DNA of 64,000 nucleotides from SAR202 cluster bacterium (GTDB lineage Bacteria; Chloroflexota; Dehalococcoidia; Lucifugimonadales; UBA2962). Made by a program: the position numbers and the translations under genes. Shown piece by piece: positions 43,121 to 50,796 of this stretch (the first letter of the stretch is position 1; every line of letters starts with the position of its first letter). The DNA lies in the NCBI GenBank assembly GCA_022447925.1, contig JAKUTS010000005.1, forward strand, positions 1 through 64,000. Direction: 5' to 3'. Under the pieces are notes generated by a model. The model searched no databases, had not been told where the DNA came from, and worked only from the letters and a program-made list of their open reading frames with translations.

Positions 43121-43669
43121 GTGCTAGCTAATTTATCTAAGTTAAATATTATTTACCTTGTTATATTTGCTATCTTATTAATTTTCTGGAATTACGATCA
43201 TGTTGAGGCTCATGGCGGAGTAACAGTATTTAAAAAACAGGTTATCGGTCCTTATGAAATTCAGTTTGGAACTAGTCCAAGATCTCCTTCACCTGGTCCA
43301 ATCCATGTTGCTTTAAGAATTGTGTCTGTCGAAAGTGGACTTCCTTTGAATGAATCGACTGTTCAGCTATCTGGAAGTATTCTAAATTTAGAGGGAGATT
43401 CAATCAGTTCTTTCGAACCAATTTTTGCTGATCAATTCATGGATGCCCCTGAGTTTTGGGATGTTGACATTATGGTTGCTGAGGAGGGAAATTGGTCATT
43501 TAAAGTGATTATTGAAAACTCCGGAAAGCTTCACGAAGCATATTATGGTGTAAAAGTCCAAGAATCGAGTCCTCTTGTAGGCATATTTTCGGTTATTGGT
43601 CTAATAATATTTCTAATTGTTTTGGCGCTGGCCGTTCGGACTTATTTTAAGCCAAATCGACCTAGATGA
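43121..43669 (+). CDS. Exported bitopic membrane protein, YtkA/FixH/CopC-like exterior domain with predicted N-terminal His
   Basis: A 182-residue protein. An N-terminal hydrophobic signal segment ends at VEA, an AxA-type signal peptidase site (V at -3, A at -1), followed by HGGVTVF, so the mature chain would begin with His. The exterior domain is beta-rich with IGPYEIQFGTSP and SPGPIHVALRIV, in the style of YtkA/FixH or CopC-like immunoglobulin-type domains. A C-terminal helix (about 155-175) anchors it. I start at GTG 43121, which has GGAG 7 bases before it; a TTG at 43100 lacks one. It begins the cassette up to 47448. Confidence 0.7.
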   Translation: MLANLSKLNIIYLVIFAILLIFWNYDHVEAHGGVTVFKKQVIGPYEIQFGTSPRSPSPGPIHVALRIVSVESGLPLNESTVQLSGSILNLEGDSISSFEPIFADQFMDAPEFWDVDIMVAEEGNWSFKVIIENSGKLHEAYYGVKVQESSPLVGIFSVIGLIIFLIVLALAVRTYFKPNRPR

Positions 43670-43749
43670 TTAATTGAGTTAATAGAATACAGTAATATAA
43701 CTGACATATAATTAGTATATAAAAAGATAGAGGTTGTAAAAATTTTCTC

Positions 43750-44283
43750 ATGAAGGCTTTAATATTTCTTTCTCTATTGTTATCTGCCTTAATAATTGGT
43801 TGTAGCGGCAGTACAGGACCATCTGAAGTTAGCATTAGTTTGGCAATAAAATATGATATAAATTCACATGAATTAAGCATGGTTAGCTTAGATGAACCAG
43901 ATAAAGATTACGATATGGGCTCCCATAACCAATATTATTCTTTAAATGATAATAGTGTGATTAAGCTTAGACAGGGCGATACTTTGAGTATCAATTTAAC
44001 TTCAGAAACCCCGGGGGGTTTTCATATACACGGCTACGATATTTTAAACGATGTTGATACAGATACGACTATTAACTTTAGCTTTGTAGCAAATGCTACT
44101 GGCAAATATGAAATGGTGTTTCATAGATTTATGGGGAATGATCATGGTGATCATGAAAAAGATGAACATGGTGATCATGGTGAACATGAAAAAGATGAAC
44201 ATGGTGATCATGGTGAACATGAAAAAGATGAACATGAAGACATGGAGGTAGTTTTAGGCTCCATCGAGGTCTTCCCAAATTAA
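43750..44283 (+). CDS. His-rich lipoprotein with cupredoxin-like domain
   Basis: A 177-residue lipoprotein with a signal peptide ending in the lipobox LIIGC (Cys18). The domain (about 25-135) has a cupredoxin outline: LRQGDTLSINLTSETPGGFHIHGYDI, a strand-turn region, and ATGKYEMVFHRFM, resembling the copper-binding loops of cupredoxin-like proteins. The Cys ligand of blue copper sites is missing, so His, Met and Glu would have to bind. The tail contains an 11-residue repeat (DEHGDHGEHEK, twice plus partial copies), a strong metal-buffer sequence. The ATG is 13 bases or more from a weak AGAGG. It lies 80 bases after the preceding gene. Confidence 0.72.
   Translation: MKALIFLSLLLSALIIGCSGSTGPSEVSISLAIKYDINSHELSMVSLDEPDKDYDMGSHNQYYSLNDNSVIKLRQGDTLSINLTSETPGGFHIHGYDILNDVDTDTTINFSFVANATGKYEMVFHRFMGNDHGDHEKDEHGDHGEHEKDEHGDHGEHEKDEHEDMEVVLGSIEVFPN
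44140..44236 (+). repeat. Tandem 33-base repeat encoding His/Asp/Glu units
   Basis: Two identical 33-base copies occupy 44161-44193 and 44194-44226, with a partial copy before (from 44140) and after. Each codes for 11 residues, three of them His. The perfect identity points to recent duplication or slippage, so copy number may vary between strains. Confidence 0.9.
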
Positions 44284-44287
44284 ATAG

Positions 44288-45721
44288 GTGAATTTGAATA
44301 AAAAACCCAGACTGTTTATTTTAACTTCGGGTTTGGTTGCCTTTTTTACAATAACTTCAACGGCATATGCCCATGGGTTTGGGGAACGATATGACCTCCC
44401 TATGCCTCTTTTATACTTTATTATAGGTGCCATAGTCGCGGTAGGGCTCTCGTTTCTATTGGTTGGAATTTTTGTGACTAACGAAGCTTCCCTAAGAAGC
44501 TTACGATTTGAAATACCTCTCCCTAATTGGCTTAAAGGACATATTGGAACTCGTTACATCAGTTGGATTATCAAATGTTTTTCCGTGTTACTGTTGGCGT
44601 TAATTCTTATAACAACGTTAATTGGATCGAACAAGCCAATCTATAATTTCTCCCCAACTTTTATATGGATAATTTGGTGGGTAGGTCTTGGATTCGTTTC
44701 AGCCGTTTTGGGTAATGTGTGGCCATTTATAAATCCTTGGAAGATCACGTTTGAATTTGCTTCAACAATCAGTAAAGTTTTTACTAACAAGGAAATGTTT
44801 AAGCCAATATTAAACTATCCGGTGGATTTGAAGGGATGGCCAGCCGTTATTCTCTTCGCGGTTTTTGCTTGGATAGAAAATGTTTATTGGGGCGCTGCAA
44901 TACCACGTCATTTAGCAGTGTTGGTTATAGTCTATAGTCTGATTCAATGGGGTGGAATGTTATTATTTGGGAAACAAATTTGGTTAAAGATTGGCGATCC
45001 ATTCAATCAAATTTTTAGATTCTTTTCAAAATTATCCATTTTCGAAATCAATTATTTAGAAAGAAAAGTTTTCATAAGGCCGCCTGGCTTCGGCTTTCTT
45101 AGTTCCAGCAAGCTTGATGTTTCAACTATGATTTTTGTTTTAATCTTACTTTCTACTGTTACGTTTGATGGAATTAAAGAAACTCCTTTTTGGGCTAATT
45201 TGCATTCAACTTTGCCCGCTCTCTCTTATACTCAAATCGATACTTTAGGGCTAATAATTGTACCGGCAATTTTCATCTCAATATATTTGATATTTTGCTT
45301 TTCTATACGGTACTTCTCTAGAGAAAATTCAAATTTAATTTTCATTGGCATATCGTTTGCATTTTCCCTTTTGCCAATAGCTTTGGCATATCACTTTGCT
45401 CATTATCTATCATTGTTATTGATACCCGGACAGGCCATCATCCCATTATTGTCTGATCCATTTGGAATAGGATGGAATTTGTTTGGGTCGGCTGATTATC
45501 AGATCAGATTAACTGCTATAAATGCCAAAGCGGCTTGGTTTTTCTCGGTATTTGTCATTGTTATAGGTCACGTCCTTGCAGTTTATGTGTCTCATGTAAT
45601 GGCTTTGAAGCTGTTTAAATCTCATAGCAATGCGATTAGAAGTCAGTACCCAATGTTGTTACTTATGTTGATATATACTGCAATAAGTCTTTGGATTTTA
45701 TCCATGCCGATCATTGAGTAG
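44288..45721 (+). CDS. Polytopic membrane protein with signal peptide and predicted N-terminal His
   Basis: A 477-residue protein. A signal peptide ends TSTAYA before HGFGERYDLP, giving an N-terminal His in the mature protein by the AxA rule. About 9-11 membrane segments follow. Conserved-looking polar spots include GNVWPFINPWKITFE, DPFNQIFRFF and a late YHFAHYLSL and GHVLAVYVSHVMALKL with paired histidines. I recall similar membrane proteins being named 'fenitrothion hydrolase' in databases, but cannot verify it and would not assign that activity. The start may be GTG 44288 or TTG 44294; the gene begins 4 bases after the lipoprotein stop, so the two are co-transcribed. Confidence 0.68.
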   Translation: MNLNKKPRLFILTSGLVAFFTITSTAYAHGFGERYDLPMPLLYFIIGAIVAVGLSFLLVGIFVTNEASLRSLRFEIPLPNWLKGHIGTRYISWIIKCFSVLLLALILITTLIGSNKPIYNFSPTFIWIIWWVGLGFVSAVLGNVWPFINPWKITFEFASTISKVFTNKEMFKPILNYPVDLKGWPAVILFAVFAWIENVYWGAAIPRHLAVLVIVYSLIQWGGMLLFGKQIWLKIGDPFNQIFRFFSKLSIFEINYLERKVFIRPPGFGFLSSSKLDVSTMIFVLILLSTVTFDGIKETPFWANLHSTLPALSYTQIDTLGLIIVPAIFISIYLIFCFSIRYFSRENSNLIFIGISFAFSLLPIALAYHFAHYLSLLLIPGQAIIPLLSDPFGIGWNLFGSADYQIRLTAINAKAAWFFSVFVIVIGHVLAVYVSHVMALKLFKSHSNAIRSQYPMLLLMLIYTAISLWILSMPIIE

Positions 45722-45739
45722 TCGTATAGAATTTATTTG

Positions 45740-46657
45740 ATGAGCTCAGGAACACCTATCGAAATTAAATCCGTTACCAAAACCTATGGTTCACATATTG
45801 CTCTTGAAAACATGAATCTTAGTGTAGAAGCCGGGGAGATTTTTGGATTCCTTGGCCCAAATGGAGCAGGAAAAACAACAGCGATTCGAATTCTTACTGG
45901 ATTTTTAAATCCATCTTCTGGTTCGGCTTATATTTTTGGTATGAATTGCTGGCGCCAAACTGTGGGTATTAATAAAAGGATCGGCTTTGTTCCAGATTTA
46001 TCATCTCTTTACGATAGTAGTACTGGTAGGGAATTGTTGTACTACTTTGGTTCTTTACATGGCGGCTTAGATCAAAAAAATTTAAATACACTATGTGATT
46101 CATTGAAATTAAGCAATGAAGACTTAAATCGTAAAATCAGACAGTATTCTCACGGAATGAAAAGAAAACTAGCAATTATACAAGCGATGCAACATAAGCC
46201 GGATTTACTAATTATGGACGAGCCTACTCAGGGATTAGATCCACTTACTCAAATGGCACTTTTTGGCATGCTCAAATCATTTAGTAATGATGGAGGTACC
46301 GTATTTTTTTCTTCACATGTTCTTTCTGAGGTCGAAAATCTTTGTGAAAGAGTTGCAATAATTCGAGAAGGAAAATTAATTGTAATTGAAGAAATAAAGG
46401 AACTTAAGTCTCGTAAAAGACAAGTTGCAAAGATTAAGTTTAAAAGTGGGTTCCCTTCGAAATTTGACTTAAAGGGATCAACAATAATATCTAATAAAAA
46501 CAATGAGATTTTACTTTCAATCGACTATGACATAAACCCTCTTATAAAAATGTTGAGTAATTATGAAGTAGAAAGTTTGTCTATAGAGGAACCCAGCTTG
46601 GAGGATATCTTTTTAGATTATTACAAAGATTCCGATCATGAAGGTTTATCTATATGA
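45740..46657 (+). CDS. ABC-2 type transporter ATPase (NosF/CcmA-like)
   Basis: A 305-residue nucleotide-binding protein with Walker A GPNGAGKTT (39-47), signature SHGMKRKLAI, Walker B LLIMDEPTQGLDP and switch His in SSHVLSEVE. The C-terminal 85 residues are an extension typical of ABC-2 drug or copper-maturation transporters. The start is ATG 45740; a TTG directly before is an alternative. Its stop overlaps the permease start by 4 bases (ATGA). Substrate unknown; NosF, which helps copper loading of nitrous oxide reductase, has this architecture. Confidence 0.9.
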   Translation: MSSGTPIEIKSVTKTYGSHIALENMNLSVEAGEIFGFLGPNGAGKTTAIRILTGFLNPSSGSAYIFGMNCWRQTVGINKRIGFVPDLSSLYDSSTGRELLYYFGSLHGGLDQKNLNTLCDSLKLSNEDLNRKIRQYSHGMKRKLAIIQAMQHKPDLLIMDEPTQGLDPLTQMALFGMLKSFSNDGGTVFFSSHVLSEVENLCERVAIIREGKLIVIEEIKELKSRKRQVAKIKFKSGFPSKFDLKGSTIISNKNNEILLSIDYDINPLIKMLSNYEVESLSIEEPSLEDIFLDYYKDSDHEGLSI

Positions 46658-47448
46658 AATTTATTTTTTTTGCTACTTTGCGTGGAGGTAAGGTTTCAAT
46701 ACCATCCCTTTGTTTTGCAGCTTTATTGTTTTCATTTGTTTTTCTAGCTACATTTGATGCGTTTGGAGACATGTTTTTTGAAATGATTGAAACAATGCCC
46801 CAAGGATTCCGTGCATTAATAAAAGCAAGCGGAGAATACGCTTCTGAGGAAATGGGTTATTTGGCAGTTGGTTTTAGAGAACCAATTTATTTAATAATAA
46901 TCCTGAGCTTTGTTATCGCCTCTTCCTCAAGTGCTATCGCAAAGGAGATAGAAAGAGGCACTATATTTCTGCTCCTATCAAGACCAGTTTCAAGAGGACA
47001 GTTTTTTCTAGCAAAACTTGCTACAAGTATAATTGGAACGGTTTTACTCTTATGTTTTGCAATTTTGGGAACATGGCTAGGGTCTATAGTATTTGGGGTA
47101 AATAACATTAATTATGATCTCGTGGTTAAGATTCAATTTAATGTGTTTTTATTGGCATTCTCAGTGGTTGGAATATCATATTTAATATCTTCATTTTTGA
47201 GCGAAGGAGGTAAAACACTAGCCTTATCCTCCGGCGTGACAGTATTAATGTTTTTCATTGAATTCTTGGCAGATAGCCTTCCATCAATTGATTGGATAGG
47301 TTATATCTCGGTGTTTCATTATTATGAACCGTCAATTCTGGTTAACTCTGAGTCACTCTCATGGGGTAACTTGACGGTGTTGTTCTTCGTCGCTTTCATA
47401 TGTCTGATGTCAGCAATGGTTATCTTCGAACGCAGAGATATACCTTAA
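46654..47448 (+). CDS. ABC-2 type transporter permease (NosY-like)
   Basis: A 264-residue permease with about six membrane segments. It has the ABC-2 signature block SSSSAIAKEIERGTIFLLLSRPVSRGQFFLAKL between the second and third helices, the coupling region of NosY/ABC-2 permeases. The Gly- and Ser-rich FLSEGGKTLALSSG follows. It overlaps the ATPase gene, so the two are made together. It ends the cassette, and 182 bases separate it from the transketolase gene. Confidence 0.85.
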   Translation: MKFIFFATLRGGKVSIPSLCFAALLFSFVFLATFDAFGDMFFEMIETMPQGFRALIKASGEYASEEMGYLAVGFREPIYLIIILSFVIASSSSAIAKEIERGTIFLLLSRPVSRGQFFLAKLATSIIGTVLLLCFAILGTWLGSIVFGVNNINYDLVVKIQFNVFLLAFSVVGISYLISSFLSEGGKTLALSSGVTVLMFFIEFLADSLPSIDWIGYISVFHYYEPSILVNSESLSWGNLTVLFFVAFICLMSAMVIFERRDIP

Positions 47449-47630
47449 ACTTTTTCGAAGATTAAAAGCACAATCTATTAACAGTATTAATTGCGACAGT
47501 ATCGGTTTTTCACAAGAAGACGTCAACTTTACAAAATTATAAGTAGCGAGTTGTCTCGACTGTACATATAATACTCAAGTTCCTATACTTTTTAGTGAAA
47601 TATAAATGACTATTTTAAGAGAGGATGTTT

Positions 47631-48455
47631 ATGTCTGTTGACGAGTCTAGCTTGCTCGAAATAAAAGATTTGGCTAGGAGAGTGCGTGTCAACGTGCTAA
47701 ACATGGTTGCTAAAGCCAACAGCGGTCATCCTGGAGGATCATTATCTGAGACTGACATTCTTGCTGTCCTTTATGGGAAAGTCATGAAACATGACCCATC
47801 AAATCCTGATTTGTTGGACAGGGATAGGTTTATTCTTAGTAAGGCTCACGCATGTCCTGGCTTATATGCAGTTTTGGCAGAAACAGGATATTTTGAGGTT
47901 AAAGAATTGGACACATTCAGGCAAATAGATTCTAGAATTCAAGGTCATGCACATATAAAAACACCAGGTGTTGAGATGTCTGGAGGTTCTTTGGGCCAAG
48001 GTTTGTCATTTGGGGTAGGAGTATCTCTTGCAAGTCGTTTGAATTCCCTTCCTTGTCGTACCTTTGTTCTTCTTGGGGATGGAGAGTGTGATGAAGGCCA
48101 GATATGGGAAGCCGCAATGTCTGCCTCGCACCATGGATTAGATAATCTTGTTGCGATAGTTGATCGCAATAGAATTCAAAACGATAGATGGACTCATGAA
48201 GTGATGAGCCTCGAACCATTTGCAGATAAATGGAAGTCATTTGGATGGCACTCAATTGAAGTCGATGGACATAGTATCGGCGAGTTACTTTCAGCGTTTG
48301 ATAAGGCTGAACAGACGAAAGGTCGACCGTCAGTGATCATAGCTAATACTATGAAAGGTAAGGGAGTAAGTTTTATGGAAAATAATGTTGATTTCCACGG
48401 TAAAGCTCCTTCACCAGATGAGCTTGCTAAAGCATTAGAAGAATTAGGGGAATAG
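47631..48455 (+). CDS. Transketolase, N-terminal subunit
   Basis: A 274-residue half of a split transketolase, carrying the thiamine diphosphate domain: NSGHPGGS, SKAHACPGLYAVLAE, SLGQGLSFGVG and LLGDGECDEGQIWEAAM, then VDRNRIQND. I start at ATG 47631, which has AAGAGAGG at 47617-47624, 6 bases away; an ATG two codons earlier abuts that site. Non-oxidative pentose phosphate metabolism is the usual role, though split forms can also act in other ketol transfers. The partner follows after 8 bases. A TATAAT at 47567-47572 may be its -10, without a good -35. Confidence 0.92.
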   Translation: MSVDESSLLEIKDLARRVRVNVLNMVAKANSGHPGGSLSETDILAVLYGKVMKHDPSNPDLLDRDRFILSKAHACPGLYAVLAETGYFEVKELDTFRQIDSRIQGHAHIKTPGVEMSGGSLGQGLSFGVGVSLASRLNSLPCRTFVLLGDGECDEGQIWEAAMSASHHGLDNLVAIVDRNRIQNDRWTHEVMSLEPFADKWKSFGWHSIEVDGHSIGELLSAFDKAEQTKGRPSVIIANTMKGKGVSFMENNVDFHGKAPSPDELAKALEELGE

Positions 48456-48463
48456 AACTTATT

Positions 48464-49402
48464 ATGGCAAATTCAGCTTCGACACGTGAAGTAGCAGGAG
48501 ATCTGTTAGTAAGGCTAGGGCATGAATATGCTGATTTAGTTATAGTAGGAGGCGATCTAAATAAATCAACATTTGCCAATAAATTCCAAGCAGAATTCCC
48601 CGATAGGTTTTTTGATTTTGGTCCCGCCGAACAAAATATGGTAAGCGTGGCGGCGGGCCTCGCTGCATCTGGGAAAATCCCGGTAGTTAGTACATTTGCT
48701 GTTTTCGGAACTGCCAGACCATTCGATCAATTGCGAGTTGGTGTTTCTCAATCAAAGTTAAATGTCAAACTGATACTTACTCATAGCGGTTTGCTCACTG
48801 CAGAAGACGGTGTATCTGCACAATCAATTGAAGACATCGCAATAATGTCAGCTTTGCCCTCATTCACCGTAATAGTTCCAGCAGATGGACCAGAAACAGA
48901 ACATGCCATTAAAGCGGCACTTAATATGAATGGTCCGGTTTATATTCGCCTTTCCAGGCCCGCCACACCGATAGTTCATACAGCAGATTATAATTTTAAG
49001 ATCGGTACTGCGGAAGTTATGAGAGATGGTGATGATGTGACAATTGTCTCTTATGGGATAATGGTGAACGAATCACTTAAAGCTGCGGAAGATCTTCAGC
49101 ATAAAGGGATTTCATCAACTGTTATCAATATGGCAACTGTTGCCCCATTGGATGAATCAGCTATATTAAGTTCAGTTAGTAAAACGGGTTTAGTTGTTAC
49201 CGCTGAAGAGCATCTCATACAAGGAGGCCTTGGTAGCATGGTAGCTACTTTATTAGCTCAAAAATTTCCAGCTCCTTTAGAAATGGTGGGTTTGAGAGGT
49301 TATGCTGAATCAGGAAAACCAGACCAATTATTAAAGAAGTATCATTTAACTCACAATGATATAGTCGATAGCGTTTTAAAGGGAATTTCCAGGAAGTCTT
49401 AA
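48464..49402 (+). CDS. Transketolase, C-terminal subunit
   Basis: A 312-residue partner containing the pyrimidine-binding and C-terminal domains. It has VGGDLNKSTFANKF, FFDFGPAEQNMVSVAAGLAASGKIPVVSTFAVF with the catalytic Glu in PAEQNM, and the SGLLTAEDGVSAQSIED block, then VTAEEHLIQGGLGSMVA. It lies 8 bases after the N-terminal subunit. Its stop codon (49400-49402) overlaps the stop of ffh on the other strand (49399-49401) in the palindrome TTAA. Confidence 0.93.
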   Translation: MANSASTREVAGDLLVRLGHEYADLVIVGGDLNKSTFANKFQAEFPDRFFDFGPAEQNMVSVAAGLAASGKIPVVSTFAVFGTARPFDQLRVGVSQSKLNVKLILTHSGLLTAEDGVSAQSIEDIAIMSALPSFTVIVPADGPETEHAIKAALNMNGPVYIRLSRPATPIVHTADYNFKIGTAEVMRDGDDVTIVSYGIMVNESLKAAEDLQHKGISSTVINMATVAPLDESAILSSVSKTGLVVTAEEHLIQGGLGSMVATLLAQKFPAPLEMVGLRGYAESGKPDQLLKKYHLTHNDIVDSVLKGISRKS

Positions 49403-50727
49403 CGCAATAGTCTTTGCATCGCCTTGAATCCCTGACCGGAATTCATCTGTTTCATTAATTTTCGGGTTTGGTTAAATTGATTTAAAAGTTGATTAACTTG
49501 TTGAGGAGAAGTGCCACTACCTTTGGCAATACGCTTCTTCCTACTGCCGTTAATTAGATTTGGATTACGTCTTTCATCAACTGTCATGGAGAAAATAATT
49601 GCCTGTATTTGAGAAAGATGATGTTCGTTTAAGCTCGCATCTTCTAATTTACTGCTAAGTTTATTCATCCCAGGTATCATTCCTAAAACATCACCCAGCG
49701 GTCCCATTGATTTCAAACTATCTAATTGACCTAAAAAGTCCTCCAAATCAAAGGTTGATTGGCGCATTTTCTTTTCAAGTTCTAAAGTTTTAGTCTCGTC
49801 AAAGTTTTTCTGCGCTTTTTCAGCTAGTGTAATTAGATCTCCCATTCCTAATATCCGCGAAGCTAGTCTATCGGGGTGGAATGGTTCTAGAGCATCAGGG
49901 TTCTCTCCCGTACCAATAAATTTTATAGGTACTCCAGTGACACTAGTTATCGATAGAGCCGCTACTCCTCGAGCATCGCCATCTAATTTGCTAAGAATTA
50001 AACCTGTCAGGCCTACGTATTGATTGAATGATTGCGCTACGTTTACTGATTCTTGCCCAGTCATCGCATCGACGACTAATAGAACTTCATCAGGTTTTAC
50101 TTCATCTTTAATGGCTTTTAGTTCGTTCATGAGCTCATCATCAACTTGAAGCCGCCCAGCTGTATCTATAATTGTCCAAGTGGCATTTATTTTATTGCTA
50201 TATGCCAGAGCAGTTTTACATACTTGCAGGGGAGATGAATTAAGTTCAGATTGATGAACCTCAATGCCCATTTTTTCGGACAAACTAATAAGTTGCTTTA
50301 CTGCAGCAGGGCGAGCCAAGTCAGCTGGCACCAAAAACGGCTTTTCTTTAGAATCATTTAATCTTTTTGCCAATTTAGCGGCAGTTGTGGTTTTTCCGGC
50401 ACCGTTCAATCCCACTATCAATATAGATCCGTTATTTGCACGTCGATCCAGCGAATGAGACTCTCCAGTTAATATGGAAGTAAGTTCGTCATTTGTGATC
50501 TTAACTATTTGATTATGAGCATTTAAACTTTCGAGAATATCAGCCCCAACGGCCCGCTCTTTAATTTTAGCTATGAGGCTTTTAACGACTTTAAAGTTTA
50601 CATCTGCTTCTAATAGAGCTAGACGTATTTCTCGCATTGCAAAGTCGAGATCTTTTTCTGTGATGCGACCCTTATTTCCGAGAACCTTTAATGCATGGGT
50701 TAACTTATCTGAGAGATTTTCAAACAT
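49399..50727 (-). CDS. ffh: Signal recognition particle protein (SRP54 GTPase)
   Basis: A 442-residue Ffh. The N domain (1-90, starting MFENLSDKLTHALKVL with the ALLEADVNFKVV block) is followed by the GTPase domain with GLNGAGKTTTAAKL and DTAGRLQVD. The Met-rich M domain after about 300 holds DFLGQL and the RNA-binding GSGTSPQQVNQLLNQF. It delivers ribosomes making membrane proteins to FtsY. It stands 69 bases downstream of gyrA on the same strand. Confidence 0.97.
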   Translation of the reverse strand: MFENLSDKLTHALKVLGNKGRITEKDLDFAMREIRLALLEADVNFKVVKSLIAKIKERAVGADILESLNAHNQIVKITNDELTSILTGESHSLDRRANNGSILIVGLNGAGKTTTAAKLAKRLNDSKEKPFLVPADLARPAAVKQLISLSEKMGIEVHQSELNSSPLQVCKTALAYSNKINATWTIIDTAGRLQVDDELMNELKAIKDEVKPDEVLLVVDAMTGQESVNVAQSFNQYVGLTGLILSKLDGDARGVAALSITSVTGVPIKFIGTGENPDALEPFHPDRLASRILGMGDLITLAEKAQKNFDETKTLELEKKMRQSTFDLEDFLGQLDSLKSMGPLGDVLGMIPGMNKLSSKLEDASLNEHHLSQIQAIIFSMTVDERRNPNLINGSRKKRIAKGSGTSPQQVNQLLNQFNQTRKLMKQMNSGQGFKAMQRLLR

Positions 50728-50796
50728 ATCAAAATGAGACTAACATATTTTCATTGCAACAATAAGTGGTGCTTTAAATTGAAGTAGTGGTTTAAA

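Noticed and set aside
44288-45721. Naming this membrane protein fenitrothion hydrolase
   Set aside because: I recall that database label for similar proteins but see no catalytic evidence, and a pesticide hydrolase role does not fit the neighbours.
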